From contig NZ_VIGX01000002.1 in the NCBI RefSeq assembly GCF_007858475.1, forward strand, positions 534,482-598,481: DNA of 64,000 nucleotides. The letters run 5' to 3'. The notes below the pieces were generated by a model that made no database searches, had not been told where the DNA came from, and saw only the letters and a list, made by a program, of their open reading frames with translations. Below, piece after piece: positions 1 through 8,770 of the stretch. The position numbers and the translations under genes are program-made. The first letter of the stretch is position 1; each line of letters opens with the position of its first letter. Source of the DNA: Tsukamurella conjunctivitidis (GTDB taxonomy: Bacteria > Actinomycetota > Actinomycetes > Mycobacteriales > Mycobacteriaceae).

Positions 1-1601
1 CCGATCACGCGGTCGTGCAGGTCGTCCTCCAGGCGCAGCAGCTTCTCGCGCTCCTCGGAGGTCAGGTCCGCGACGGGGATCCCGGTGCGGCGGGAGACGA
101 CCTCGGCGATGTCGACGACGGTGACCTCGGGCTCGGCCTCGCTGCCGCCCGCGCCCGCGAGCCGTCCCTCGGCGTCGGCGATCTTCTCCTTGAGTTCGTC
201 GGCCGCCTTGTAGTCCTCGCCCTCGACCGCGCTGTCCTTCTCGCGGCGCAGCGCGGCGAGCTCGTCCTCGATCGAGCGGGTGTCCGCGTCGGGGGTCTTG
301 GTGCGCAGGCGGACCCGGGCCCCGGCCTGGTCGACGAGGTCGATCGCCTTGTCCGGCATGAAGCGGTCGGTGATGTACCGGTCCGAGAGCTCCGCCGCGG
401 CGACGAGCGCCGCGTCCTCGTAGCGCACCTGGTGGTGCTCCTCGTACACGTCGATGAGGCCGCGCAGGATCTCGATGGTGTCGTCCACCGACGGCTCGCT
501 CACCATCACCGGCTGGAAGCGGCGCTCGAGGGCGGCGTCCTTCTCGATGTACTTGCGGTACTCGTCGATCGTGGTGGCGCCGATGGCGTGCAGCTCGCCG
601 CGCGCCAGCGCGGGCTTGAGCATGTTGCCGGCGTCCATGGATCCCTCGCCGCCACCGCCGGCGCCGATGATCGTGTGCAGCTCGTCGATGAAGACCACGA
701 GCTCGTCCGAGTGCTCGCGCACCTCGTCGAGCACCTTGGTCAGGCGCTCCTCGAACTCGCCGCGGTACTTGCTGCCCGCGACCATCGAACTCACATCGAG
801 CGCGACGACCCGGCGGCCCGCGAGCGTCTTCGGCACGTCGTCGTTGACGATGCGCTGTGCGAGGCCCTCGACGATCGCGGTCTTGCCGACGCCGGGGTCG
901 CCGATGAGCACGGGGTTGTTCTTGCGGCGGCGCGAGAGGATCTCGATGGTCTGCTCGATCTCCTCGGCGCGGCCGACGACCGGGTCCACCTTGCCGGCGC
1001 GGGCCTCGGCGGTGAGGTCGCGGCCGTACTCGTCGAGCGTCGGCGTCGAACTCTCCTGCTGCGGAGCCTGACCCGCCGCGCCCGCCCTGCCGGCCTTCCC
1101 GGGCTTCCCCGGGGCCTGTCCGGCGGCCATTCCCCCTCCGGAGAGTGCCTGCGCGGCCACGGTGTCGGGGTTGTCGGCGATGCCGAGCAGGATGTGCTCG
1201 GGGCCGACGTAGGACTGCCCGTTCTGCGCGGCGTACTGCTGCGCCACCCGCAGCGCGCGGCGCGAGGCGGGGCTCAGCGACGGTGCGCCGTCCATCGCGG
1301 CGGGGTTCGTGCTCGCCTGCGCGGCGGCCCGCATCGCAGCGGCCACGGTGTCCGGGTCGAGTTTGAGCCGGGAGATCACGTCGCGCGTGGGCTCGTTCAT
1401 CGCCGCCGCGTAGAGCATGTGCTCGGGGGTGATCTCCGGGTTGTCCCAGTCGGACGCCGCGACCTGGGCCTCGGCGAGCAGGGCCTTCGCCTGCTCGTTG
1501 AGGAGGCGGTTGAGGTCGACCCGCGCGGTGGCCGGCCGGCCCCCCGAGTTGCCGAAGAACCGCTGGAAGATGTCGTCGAAGACGCCGTCGAGTTCACTCA
1601 T
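1..1601 (-). CDS. Clp-family AAA+ unfoldase (ClpC/ClpB-like), partial
   Basis: ATP-driven protein unfoldase/disaggregase of the Hsp100 family. Only about the first 533 residues are in the window; the C-terminal second ATPase domain lies beyond the left edge. Residues 1-150 form a Clp N-terminal repeat domain (the segment [10 protein letters not shown] and a second GPEHILLGI copy). The first AAA+ domain shows Walker [10 protein letters not shown] near residue 235 and Walker [11 protein letters not shown] near 303. A short charged helical linker precedes the motif [10 protein letters not shown] that opens the second ATPase domain. The short linker favours a ClpC-like over a true ClpB protein, but the missing C terminus (no P-loop check for ClpP binding) leaves this open. 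ATG start with AAAGG upstream. Confidence 0.9.
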   Translation of the reverse strand, partial: MSELDGVFDDIFQRFFGNSGGRPATARVDLNRLLNEQAKALLAEAQVAASDWDNPEITPEHMLYAAAMNEPTRDVISRLKLDPDTVAAAMRAAAQASTNPAAMDGAPSLSPASRRALRVAQQYAAQNGQSYVGPEHILLGIADNPDTVAAQALSGGGMAAGQAPGKPGKAGRAGAAGQAPQQESSTPTLDEYGRDLTAEARAGKVDPVVGRAEEIEQTIEILSRRRKNNPVLIGDPGVGKTAIVEGLAQRIVNDDVPKTLAGRRVVALDVSSMVAGSKYRGEFEERLTKVLDEVREHSDELVVFIDELHTIIGAGGGGEGSMDAGNMLKPALARGELHAIGATTIDEYRKYIEKDAALERRFQPVMVSEPSVDDTIEILRGLIDVYEEHHQVRYEDAALVAAAELSDRYITDRFMPDKAIDLVDQAGARVRLRTKTPDADTRSIEDELAALRREKDSAVEGEDYKAADELKEKIADAEGRLAGAGGSEAEPEVTVVDIAEVVSRRTGIPVADLTSEEREKLLRLEDDLHDRVI

Positions 1602-1655
1602 GGGAATGCCTTTCTTCGGTGATCGGAGGGGAGGTCGAGCGCGGGTCCTCCGCGG

Positions 1656-2450
1656 TCAGGTCAGGGGAACCGAGGCCTCCGCGGTGTAGGAGAGGAAGGT
1701 GAAGGTCTCCTGCAGGTACAGCTGCACGGTGTCGGCGTCGTGACTGAGGTAGCCGATCTCGACGTCGGTGCCCAGGCGCAGCTCGTAGTCCCCGCCGCGG
1801 GTGGTCAGGACGAAGCCGCCGTCGATCGCGGGCGCCCAGATGATCTCACCGTCCACCAGCCGCTTGAGCTGTTCCCGGATCGGGTAGCCGTGGTCGGTGG
1901 TCTCGCTGATCGAGGTGTAGACGTCGGCGGAGAGCAGCACGGAGTACGGCCCGTCGACGCCCGCGAGGCGCAGGTCCTCGAGCGCACTCGCGACGGCGTC
2001 CGGCACGTCGACCGGGTCGCTCGGCAGGGCGATCGCCTTGTTCGACGAGGAGGCCCGCAGGCCCTCGATCGACGCGGCGGCGTAGCCCTCGAAGACGGCG
2101 CGGTCCTCGGCGTAGGCGAGCTGCTTCGCCGCGTCCTTCACCGGATCCCAGTCCGCGTCCTGCGCGCCGCGCTCGACCGAGTCGATCGCGTCCCGCGAGA
2201 CGGTGAAGGGCACGCGCAGGCGCACGAGCGGGCGGCTCTCGCGCAGGCGGGCCTGGACGCCCGCGGCGGGGCCGTCGACGGGGAGGAGGCGACCGGTGCC
2301 GACCGCGGCGGCCTCGGGTCCGTCGGGGCCGGTGACGTCGACGACGCGGCGGCCGGCGATGTTCCGCTTGAAGGTGCGGGATGCCTCGGTCTCGATCTCC
2401 TCCCAGGCCTCGGGGGTGACCGGCGCGAGGTGACGGTGCAGGTTGTTCAT
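1656..2450 (-). CDS. Family 1 encapsulin shell protein (linocin/CFP29-like)
   Basis: 264-residue HK97-fold protein that self-assembles into a protein nanocompartment in the cytoplasm. The N terminus MNNLHRHLAPVTPEAWEEI and the C-terminal segment QETFTFLSYTAEA are hallmarks of the linocin M18/CFP29 family, and the length matches the family. It starts 3 bases after the DyP peroxidase stop, in the same direction, so the two are co-transcribed and translationally coupled. The peroxidase carries the docking peptide for this shell (see next entry). Ribosome site AAAGG lies inside the end of the peroxidase gene. Function is confident from family plus the cargo partner. Confidence 0.96.
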   Translation of the reverse strand: MNNLHRHLAPVTPEAWEEIETEASRTFKRNIAGRRVVDVTGPDGPEAAAVGTGRLLPVDGPAAGVQARLRESRPLVRLRVPFTVSRDAIDSVERGAQDADWDPVKDAAKQLAYAEDRAVFEGYAAASIEGLRASSSNKAIALPSDPVDVPDAVASALEDLRLAGVDGPYSVLLSADVYTSISETTDHGYPIREQLKRLVDGEIIWAPAIDGGFVLTTRGGDYELRLGTDVEIGYLSHDADTVQLYLQETFTFLSYTAEASVPLT

Positions 2451-2453
2451 GAC

Positions 2454-3479
2454 TTACCTTTCCTTGAGGCCGCCGATGCCGAGCGAGCCGTCGGCGGGGG
2501 CGGGCGTGGTCGATCCGGTCGGGTCCGCCGCGGCGGCGGGGGTCGGGAGATCGGGCGGTGCGTCGAGCCAGTCGCCCGACGGGGTGAAGAACAGGCAGCC
2601 CGTGTGTGCCGTCGAGAAGTCGAGGATCCGATCGGTGTTACCGGCCGGATCGCCGAGGAACATGTTGCGCAGCATCTGTTCGGTGACGCCGGGGTCGCGG
2701 GAGTAGCCGATGAAGTACGTGCCGAACTCGCTCGTGCCGAGCTCGCCGAAGGGCATGTTCTGCCGCACGATCTGCAGCTGCTCTCCGTTCTCGTCCTCGA
2801 TCACGTTGAGCGCGATGTGCGAGTCCGCGGGCTTCACGTCGTCGTCCATCTCGATGTCCTCGAGCTTGCTGCGACCGATCACGCGCTCCTGCTCGTCCAC
2901 GGAGAGCGCCCGCCACGCCGACATGTCGTGCAGGTACTTCTGCACGTGCACGTAACTGCCGCCCGCGAAAGCGGGATCCTCTTGTCCCACTTGGGTCGCG
3001 GTCACGGCCGCGTCGCCCTCGGGGTTCTCCGTGCCGTCGACGAAGCCCAGCAGGTCGCGGTTGTCGAAGAACCGGAAGCCGTGCACCTCGTCGACCACCG
3101 TGACCGCGTCGCCGAGCGCGTCGAGGATCCGCCAGGACAGCTCGAAGCACATGTCGAGGGTGCTGGCCTTGACGTGGAACAGGACGTCGCCCGGGGTCGA
3201 CGGTGCGCTGTGCCGCGGACCCTCGAGCGGGATGAACGGATGCAGGTCCTTGGGCCTGGGGCCGGAGAACAGGCGGTCCCAGGCGTCGGAGCCGAACGAG
3301 GTGGTGAGCGACAGATGCTTCTCGGGGTACCGGAAGCCGACCGAGCGGGTGAGTCCGGAGAGATTGTCGAGCGCGTCGTGGACGCGGTCCTCCCGCCCCC
3401 GCTCGATCGTCGCCACGATGAACATCGCGGCGTGGGTCAACGGCGAGATCACAACTTGATTCGGGACCACGATTTTCAC
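2454..3479 (-). CDS. DyP-type haem peroxidase with encapsulin-targeting tail
   Basis: 341-residue dye-decolorizing peroxidase; uses H2O2 to oxidise organic substrates with haem. The family signature GFVDGTENP is present near residue 150 (catalytic Asp of the GxxDG motif), with a later conserved IVRQNMPFGE segment that holds the distal Arg region. The last residues, after a Pro/Ala/Thr-rich flexible linker, read DGSLGIGGLKER, which is the known encapsulin cargo-loading peptide. Start is GTG; the downstream ATG alternatives would cut into the conserved N-terminal strand. Upstream gene of the encapsulin operon. Likely role is antioxidant defence inside the shell. Confidence 0.96.
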   Translation of the reverse strand: MKIVVPNQVVISPLTHAAMFIVATIERGREDRVHDALDNLSGLTRSVGFRYPEKHLSLTTSFGSDAWDRLFSGPRPKDLHPFIPLEGPRHSAPSTPGDVLFHVKASTLDMCFELSWRILDALGDAVTVVDEVHGFRFFDNRDLLGFVDGTENPEGDAAVTATQVGQEDPAFAGGSYVHVQKYLHDMSAWRALSVDEQERVIGRSKLEDIEMDDDVKPADSHIALNVIEDENGEQLQIVRQNMPFGELGTSEFGTYFIGYSRDPGVTEQMLRNMFLGDPAGNTDRILDFSTAHTGCLFFTPSGDWLDAPPDLPTPAAAADPTGSTTPAPADGSLGIGGLKER

Positions 3480-3628
3480 CCTAACTCAGGTCTGGACGGT
3501 GTGGCGGAGTAAGAACGATCGGTCCACCGGACCGCGAAATGCCGCGCGTGCGATGATGGTCCGTGCACGTCCGTCGATACCGTTTCGACGGTAACGGGCG
3601 TTGTTCACACGACTGGAGGGAGCCGACC

Positions 3629-3820
3629 ATGACGTGGATCGCAGTGGTGGTGCTGGCAGTGGCGGCGCTCGCGGGTGTGGTGGCCGCGTGCGTGATCTCG
3701 ACGCCGCGCCGGCCCGCCTCGGACGCGACCTACACGACGAACGCACTCCTCGCCGCCGGCGCGGTCAGCGGCGCCGCCGTGTGTGCGATCCTCGCCGCGG
3801 TGTTCGCCGCGTACGCGTAG
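3629..3820 (+). CDS. Small two-helix membrane protein
   Basis: 63 residues, not recognised. Two hydrophobic segments (about residues 3-24 and 38-62) are separated by a short polar loop with Arg-Arg, so the protein is probably an inner-membrane hairpin. The ATG is preceded by a good GGAGGG at 3616-3620, which decides the start. It stops 6 bases before the FUSC-type gene and probably shares its transcript. No motif gives a function. Confidence 0.7.
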   Translation: MTWIAVVVLAVAALAGVVAACVISTPRRPASDATYTTNALLAAGAVSGAAVCAILAAVFAAYA

Positions 3821-3826
3821 CCCCGC

Positions 3827-4873
3827 GTGCGGCGTCCGGTGGAGATGCGCGTCCCCGATCGCTACCGGCCCGACCTGCGCGACGGCGGGCACGCGCTCCG
3901 CGTCGCGATCGCGCTCCTCGTCCCCGGCCTGGCGCTGATCGCCTGGGGGCGGCCGGAGCTGCTGATCTACGCCGAGTTCGGCGCCTTCGCGGGCATGTAC
4001 GGGCGCGGCGAGTCCGGGCGGCCGCGGATCGTGCACCAGGTGCAGGCCGGCGGCCTGCTCATCGCGGGCGAAGCCCTCGGCATCACGCTCGCCCATCATC
4101 AGGCGCCGCCCTGGGTGCTCGTCGCCGTCGGCGTCGTCTTCGCCACGGTCTGCTCCGTCCTCTCCGATGCGGTGCGACTGCGCCCCGCCGGGCCGTTCTT
4201 CTTCCTCTTCGCGATGGGTGCGACCGCGACGCTGCCCGCGGGGCTCGCCCCGCCCTGGCAGGCGCTCGCGATCTGCGCCGCGACGGTCGTCTTCGCGATC
4301 GTGGTCGGCGCGATCGGCCGTCCGGATCCTTTTCGGGGCAGGCCCTGGTGGGACGGGATCGCACTGGTTCTGCGCCGACCCGCGCCGGGCGTGGGGATCC
4401 ACGCGCTGCGCTACGCGCTCGCCGTCGGTCTCGCGGGCGGGGTGGGTGTGCTGATCGGTGTCGATCACGCGAACTGGGCGATGGCGGCCGCCGCCGTGCC
4501 GCTCGCGGTGATCGACGCGGGGAGGCCCTCCGACGCGGAGGCGGGACTGGTGATCACCCGCGCGACCCACCGCACCATCGGGACCTTCGTCGGGCTCGTG
4601 ATCGCCGCGGCGCTGCTGGCCCTGGACCCCGGGCCCACCGCGCTGGCGCTCGTGGCGATCGCGCTGCTGTTCCCGACGGAGCTGTACATGGCGCGTCACT
4701 ACGCCGTCGCGATCGGCTTCTTCACCCCGTTGATCATGCTGATGACCGAGCTGGCGGACCCGACCGATCCGGTGCGGATGCTGCTCTACCGCGGCGTCGA
4801 CACCGTGATCGGCGTGGTCGTCGGCGTCGCCGTCGCGCTCCTGGTGCGGAGCCCGGCCGAGCGGCGCGGCTGA
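3827..4873 (+). CDS. FUSC-family membrane protein (aromatic acid exporter-like)
   Basis: 348 residues with two similar blocks of hydrophobic helices (about residues 25-165 and 195-345), the usual half-length FUSC/fusaric-acid-resistance architecture. Family members export aromatic acids or other small organics; the substrate here cannot be read from the sequence. The segment DHANWAMAAAAVPL in the second block is typical of the family. The start is unclear: GTG at 3827 has no ribosome site, while ATG at 3845 has GGTGGAG immediately before it with poor spacing. Confidence 0.8.
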   Translation: MRRPVEMRVPDRYRPDLRDGGHALRVAIALLVPGLALIAWGRPELLIYAEFGAFAGMYGRGESGRPRIVHQVQAGGLLIAGEALGITLAHHQAPPWVLVAVGVVFATVCSVLSDAVRLRPAGPFFFLFAMGATATLPAGLAPPWQALAICAATVVFAIVVGAIGRPDPFRGRPWWDGIALVLRRPAPGVGIHALRYALAVGLAGGVGVLIGVDHANWAMAAAAVPLAVIDAGRPSDAEAGLVITRATHRTIGTFVGLVIAAALLALDPGPTALALVAIALLFPTELYMARHYAVAIGFFTPLIMLMTELADPTDPVRMLLYRGVDTVIGVVVGVAVALLVRSPAERRG

Positions 4874-4906
4874 GCCGTCGCCGGGCCGGGCCCGCACCGC
4901 CGGCGA

Positions 4907-6085
4907 TCAGGCCTGCGCGCCCGGGCTGGCGGAACCGTCGGCCGTGTAGGAGCTCGCCCCCACGCCGGCCAGCGCGCCGCCGTCCACGATGAGGTACTCG
5001 TCGCGGATCGGGGAGCCGGCGAAGAAGTCCTCGAGGATCTCCCGGGTGCCCGCGGCGTACCGGGCCTGCGCGGAGAGCGTGGTGCCGGAGACGTGCGGGG
5101 TCATCGCGTGGTGCGGCATGGTGCGCCAGGGGTGGTCGACGGCCGGCGGCTGCGGGAACCAGACGTCGCCGGCGTAGCCCGCCAGCCGCCCCGACTCGAG
5201 CGCGGCGACGACGTCGTCGCGGACCACGATCTCGGCACGGGCGGTGTTGACGATGTAGCTGCCGCGGCGCATCGTGGCGAGCAGGTCGGCGTCGAACATG
5301 TGATAGGTCTTCGGGTGCAGCGGGGCGTGGATGTCGACCACGTCCACCGAGCGCACCAGCGACTCGACGGACTCGTGGTACGTCAGGTTCAGCTCCCGCT
5401 CGAGCTCCAGGGGCAGGCGCCGAGTGTCGAAGTAATGCAGGCGCACGCCGAAGGGCGCGAGGCGGCGCATCACGGCCTGGCCGATGCGGCCCGCGGCGAT
5501 GATGCCGACGTCCATGCCCTCGAGGTCGTACGCCCGCTCGACGCAGTCGGCGATGTTCCAGCCGCCCTCGATGACCCACTGGTAGGAGGGCACGAAGTTG
5601 CGGACCAGAGTGAGGATCTGCATCACCGCGTGCTCGGCGACGCTGATCGAGTTGCTGTAGGTGACCTCGGCGACAGTGATCCCGGCCTTGATCGCGGCAT
5701 CCAGATCGACGTGGTCCGAGCCGATGCCGGCGGTGAGGGCGAGCTTGAGGTTCGGGGCCTTCGCGATCCGCTCGGCCGACAGGTAGGCGGGCCAGAAGGG
5801 CTGCGAGATGACGACCTCCGCCTCGGCCAGATGCCGCTCGAACTCGGGACCGTCCTTGTCGGAGGTGACGACCAACTCGTGGCCGGCGGCCTCCAGGTAC
5901 GTCCGCAGCCCCAGCTCGCCCGAGACGCAGCCGAGCAACTCGCCGGGCGTGAAGTCGATGGCCGCGGGGGAGGGGAGGCTCTGGCCGCCGGGGTAGGCCT
6001 CGATCAGCGGGATGGAGTCGCGGGCGTACTCGGGCGGGTAGCCCGTCACCGGGTCGGGATACAGGACACACAGGATCTTCGCCAT
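4907..6085 (-). CDS. NAD-dependent formate dehydrogenase
   Basis: 392 residues, cytosolic; oxidises formate to CO2 with reduction of NAD. It belongs to the D-isomer-specific 2-hydroxyacid dehydrogenase fold and is closest to the classical metal-free formate dehydrogenases: substrate-side segment SQPFWPAYL, LTAGIGSDHVDL, the nucleotide-binding turn AAGRIGQAVMRRL, and the catalytic region TPHVSGTTLSAQARYAAGTRE. Length matches the roughly 400-residue bacterial enzymes. ATG is preceded by AAGGAG with ideal spacing. Single gene, downstream of a LysR regulator read in the same direction. Confidence 0.95.
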   Translation of the reverse strand: MAKILCVLYPDPVTGYPPEYARDSIPLIEAYPGGQSLPSPAAIDFTPGELLGCVSGELGLRTYLEAAGHELVVTSDKDGPEFERHLAEAEVVISQPFWPAYLSAERIAKAPNLKLALTAGIGSDHVDLDAAIKAGITVAEVTYSNSISVAEHAVMQILTLVRNFVPSYQWVIEGGWNIADCVERAYDLEGMDVGIIAAGRIGQAVMRRLAPFGVRLHYFDTRRLPLELERELNLTYHESVESLVRSVDVVDIHAPLHPKTYHMFDADLLATMRRGSYIVNTARAEIVVRDDVVAALESGRLAGYAGDVWFPQPPAVDHPWRTMPHHAMTPHVSGTTLSAQARYAAGTREILEDFFAGSPIRDEYLIVDGGALAGVGASSYTADGSASPGAQA

Positions 6086-6218
6086 GATCACTCCTTGAAT
6101 GGGCGAGGGGGAGAATGGATTTCGTCCCTCGGTATCCACCTTCGCGCGTTCGGGAGTGCACGTCCAATACGGGTGTCCGCTCGCCCGATAGGCGGCGCCG
6201 ATCACCGCAGGCGAGGGC

Positions 6219-7106
6219 TCAGCCGGGGCGCTGCGCGCTCTCCGCGAGGGCGCGCGCGAGGACCGATTCCGGCTCGCCCGCGCCGCGCACGAGGGCCACG
6301 GAGGTGGCGAGTTCCTCGGTCCCCTCCAACTCCACCGTCCGCGTGCCCGACGGTGCGCGGTACGTCGCGATCCACGCGCGCGGCACGATCGAGGCCCACC
6401 GTCCGGCGCCGACCATCGCGAGGAGCGTGGCGACGGAGTCCGCCTCCAGTCGGGGCGACAGGCGCACCCCGTGCGCGCGGGCCGCCGTGTCGACGAGGTC
6501 CCGCCCGTGCATGCCCTCGTGCAGCAGGCACATCGGCAGCTGCGCGGCGTCCGCCCACGCGAGGCGGCCGTCACCGTCGGGGAGCAGATCCTCGCGAGCG
6601 ATCAGCGCGAGCCGATCGGTGTAGAGCGGCGTCACCGACAGCCCGTCGATGTCGACGCCGTCCGGGTAGACGATGCCCGCGTCGAGCTCGAAGCGGCGGA
6701 TCCGCGCGACCACGTCGGCGGAGCGCAGTCCCGCCCACACCCGGATGCGGACCAGCGGGTGTGCGGTGCAGAACGGGTCGGTGAGCAGCGCGGCGGAGGT
6801 CGCCGCGGCGGGGATCACGCCGAGGTTCAGCTCCCCGGTGAGACCGGTGCGCAGAGCCGTGACCTCGTGTTCGAGGGCGTCGCGATCGGCGAGGATGCGC
6901 CGCGCCCACGGCACCAGGCGTTCGCCCTCGGGCGTCAGGCCCTCGAAGGACCCGCCGCGCAGCACGAGCGGCACCTTGAGCTCGTGCTCGAGCTTGCGGA
7001 TCGCCTCCGACAGCGCGGGCTGCGAGACGTAGCAGGCTCTCGCCGCCCGCGCGAAATGCTGCTCGCGCGCGAGGGCGACGAAGTACTCGAGCTGCCGGAA
7101 GAGCAT
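6219..7106 (-). CDS. LysR-family transcriptional regulator
   Basis: 295 residues. Winged helix-turn-helix at residues 1-60 (LEYFVALAREQHFARAA, then YVSQPALSEAIRKLE), followed by a periplasmic-binding-protein-like effector domain from about residue 90. It starts 9 bases after the ArsC-like gene stops, and lies 133 bases upstream of formate dehydrogenase in the same direction, so it could control that gene, but no divergent target is present. Ligand unknown. Confidence 0.93.
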   Translation of the reverse strand: MLFRQLEYFVALAREQHFARAARACYVSQPALSEAIRKLEHELKVPLVLRGGSFEGLTPEGERLVPWARRILADRDALEHEVTALRTGLTGELNLGVIPAAATSAALLTDPFCTAHPLVRIRVWAGLRSADVVARIRRFELDAGIVYPDGVDIDGLSVTPLYTDRLALIAREDLLPDGDGRLAWADAAQLPMCLLHEGMHGRDLVDTAARAHGVRLSPRLEADSVATLLAMVGAGRWASIVPRAWIATYRAPSGTRTVELEGTEELATSVALVRGAGEPESVLARALAESAQRPG

Positions 7107-7115
7107 CGTCCTCCG

Positions 7116-7457
7116 CTACAGGATCTCGTCGACGGCCTCGGTGGGGCGGGCCATGCGGGTTCCCTTGGCCGTGACCACGAACGGACGCTCGATGAGCCGC
7201 GGGTGCGCGACCATCGCGTCGAGCAGGGCGTCGTCCGACGCGTCGGCGAGGCCGAGCTCCTTGTACTCCGCCTCGCGGGTACGGACGGCCTGCCGGACGG
7301 TGAGCCCGGCGTCGGCGATCAGCTTCGCCAGCTCGGCCTTCGACGGGACCTGGTCGAGGTACTTGACCACCGTCACCGTCGCGCCGGACTCCTCCAGCCG
7401 GGCGAGCGCCTGGCGGGACTTGCTGCACTTCGGGTTGTGGTAGATCGTCGCGTCCAT
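7116..7457 (-). CDS. arsC: ArsC-family arsenate reductase-like protein
   Basis: 113-residue thioredoxin-fold protein. The N-terminal motif IYHNPKCSKSR carries the conserved cysteine of the glutaredoxin-coupled ArsC family, followed by VKYLDQVPSKAEL and the characteristic HPRLIERPFVV near residue 90. Internal ATG at 7457 was chosen because it begins directly at the conserved strand (MDATIYHN). No arsenic efflux pump or ArsR lies nearby, so it may be one of the housekeeping ArsC/Spx-like proteins rather than part of a resistance operon. Confidence 0.88.
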   Translation of the reverse strand: MDATIYHNPKCSKSRQALARLEESGATVTVVKYLDQVPSKAELAKLIADAGLTVRQAVRTREAEYKELGLADASDDALLDAMVAHPRLIERPFVVTAKGTRMARPTEAVDEIL

Positions 7458-7483
7458 ACCCGCCAATCTAGTCCGTGGTCGCG

Positions 7484-7786
7484 TCACCCCCGCACCGCGA
7501 GGTCCACGTCGACGGTGTCGCCGATGTCCACGCCCTCCGCGATGCGGACGGCCTTCTTCAGCGGCAGTACGTAGGTGCGGCGCGCCGCGTCCGGAAAGAC
7601 CGAGGTATCCCAGCTCGTACCGCCGATGGTGACGGAGACGCGAACGCTCCCGAACCCGGGCTTCGAGCGGTCGACGGTGTCGTCGATCTCATCGGCCAGA
7701 TGGTTCGGGAGCGAGACGAAGCGGCAGGCGGCGAAGACCTCCGAGAGCCATATCTCGGCCCGGAACGTGCCCCGGAGGCCCGCCAC
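7484..7786 (-). CDS. DUF1905 domain protein
   Basis: 100 residues filled by a DUF1905 beta-barrel-like domain: strand pattern VRVSVTIGGTSWDTSVFP followed by YVLPLKKAVR and a terminal GDTVDVDLAVRG. Function of the domain is not established. It sits just downstream of prs with 6 bases between and could be co-transcribed with it. Confidence 0.8.
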   Translation of the reverse strand: MAGLRGTFRAEIWLSEVFAACRFVSLPNHLADEIDDTVDRSKPGFGSVRVSVTIGGTSWDTSVFPDAARRTYVLPLKKAVRIAEGVDIGDTVDVDLAVRG

Positions 7787-7792
7787 GAAGGA

Positions 7793-8770
7793 CTACGCGT
7801 TGCCGTTGAACAGGCTCGTGACGGAGCCGTTCTCGAAGACCTCGCGGATGGTGCGGGCCAGCAGCGGCGCGATCGGCAGCACCGTGAGGGTGTCGAAGTG
7901 CTTCTCCGGCGGGATCGGCAGCGTGTTGGTCGCGATCACCTCGCGCGCACCGCAGTTCGCGAGGCGCTCGGTGGCGGGCTCGGAGAAGACGCCGTGCGTG
8001 GTCGCGATGATCACGTCCTTGGCCCCGGCCTCCTTGAGCACGCCCACGGCGCCGGCGATGGTGCCGCCGGTGTCGATCATGTCGTCGATCAGGACGCAGG
8101 TGCGGCCGGCGACGTCACCGACGACGCGGTTGCTCTTGACCTGGTTCGCGACGTTGGGGTCGCGGGTCTTGTGCACGAAGGCCAGCGGCGCGCCGTCGAG
8201 GGCGTCGGCCCACTTCTCGCCGACCTTGACGCGGCCGGCGTCGGGGGAGACGACCACCATGTTCTCGGTGCCGTAGTGCTCGCGGACGTAGTCGGCGAGC
8301 ATGGTCTGCGCGTGCATGTGGTCGACCGGCCCGTCGAAGAAGCCCTGGATCTGGTCGGTGTGCAGGTCGACCGTGATGATCCGGTCGGCGCCCGCGGTCT
8401 TGAACAGGTCCGCGACCAGGCGGGCCGAGATCGGCTCGCGGCCCCGGTGCTTCTTGTCCTGGCGGGCGTACGGGTAGAACGGCAGGATCGCCGTGATCCG
8501 CTTCGCCGAGCCGCGCTTGAGCGCGTCGATCATGATCAGCGTCTCCATGATCCACTGATTGACCGGGAAGGGGGCGCTCTGCAGGACGAAGGCGTCGCTG
8601 CCGCGCACCGACTCCTCGAAGCGCACGAAGATCTCGCCGTTGGCGAAGTCGCGTGCCGTCTGCGGGGTGACCTGCACACCGAGCTCGTCGGCGACCTGCT
8701 GCGCCAGCTCGGGGTGGGCGCGCCCCGAGAACAGCATCAGGTTCTTCTGGTTATCGATCCAGTTGCTCAC
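7793..8770 (-). CDS. prs: Ribose-phosphate pyrophosphokinase (PRPP synthetase)
   Basis: 325 residues; makes phosphoribosyl pyrophosphate from ribose 5-phosphate and ATP for nucleotide, His, Trp and cell-wall arabinan synthesis. Motifs: [16 protein letters not shown] near the N terminus, [17 protein letters not shown]-type ATP flexible loop ([17 protein letters not shown] here), divalent-metal site [13 protein letters not shown], and the PRPP-binding loop [16 protein letters not shown] start overlaps the glmU stop by 4 bases (GTGA), so translation is coupled. The glmU-prs pairing is conserved in mycobacteria and relatives. Confidence 0.98.
   Translation of the reverse strand: MSNWIDNQKNLMLFSGRAHPELAQQVADELGVQVTPQTARDFANGEIFVRFEESVRGSDAFVLQSAPFPVNQWIMETLIMIDALKRGSAKRITAILPFYPYARQDKKHRGREPISARLVADLFKTAGADRIITVDLHTDQIQGFFDGPVDHMHAQTMLADYVREHYGTENMVVVSPDAGRVKVGEKWADALDGAPLAFVHKTRDPNVANQVKSNRVVGDVAGRTCVLIDDMIDTGGTIAGAVGVLKEAGAKDVIIATTHGVFSEPATERLANCGAREVIATNTLPIPPEKHFDTLTVLPIAPLLARTIREVFENGSVTSLFNGNA

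Noticed and set aside
15-1622. Long plus-strand open frame opposite the Clp gene
   Set aside because: Antisense shadow typical of high-GC DNA; the minus frame has clear Clp domains.
3486-3746. Minus-strand frame upstream of DyP
   Set aside because: Arg/Pro/Ser-rich shadow overlapping the small membrane protein gene, no ribosome site.
5093-6784. 563-codon plus-strand frame across the formate dehydrogenase and LysR genes
   Set aside because: Composition is Arg/Ala/Gly/Pro-rich with no domain; antisense shadow of two recognised genes.
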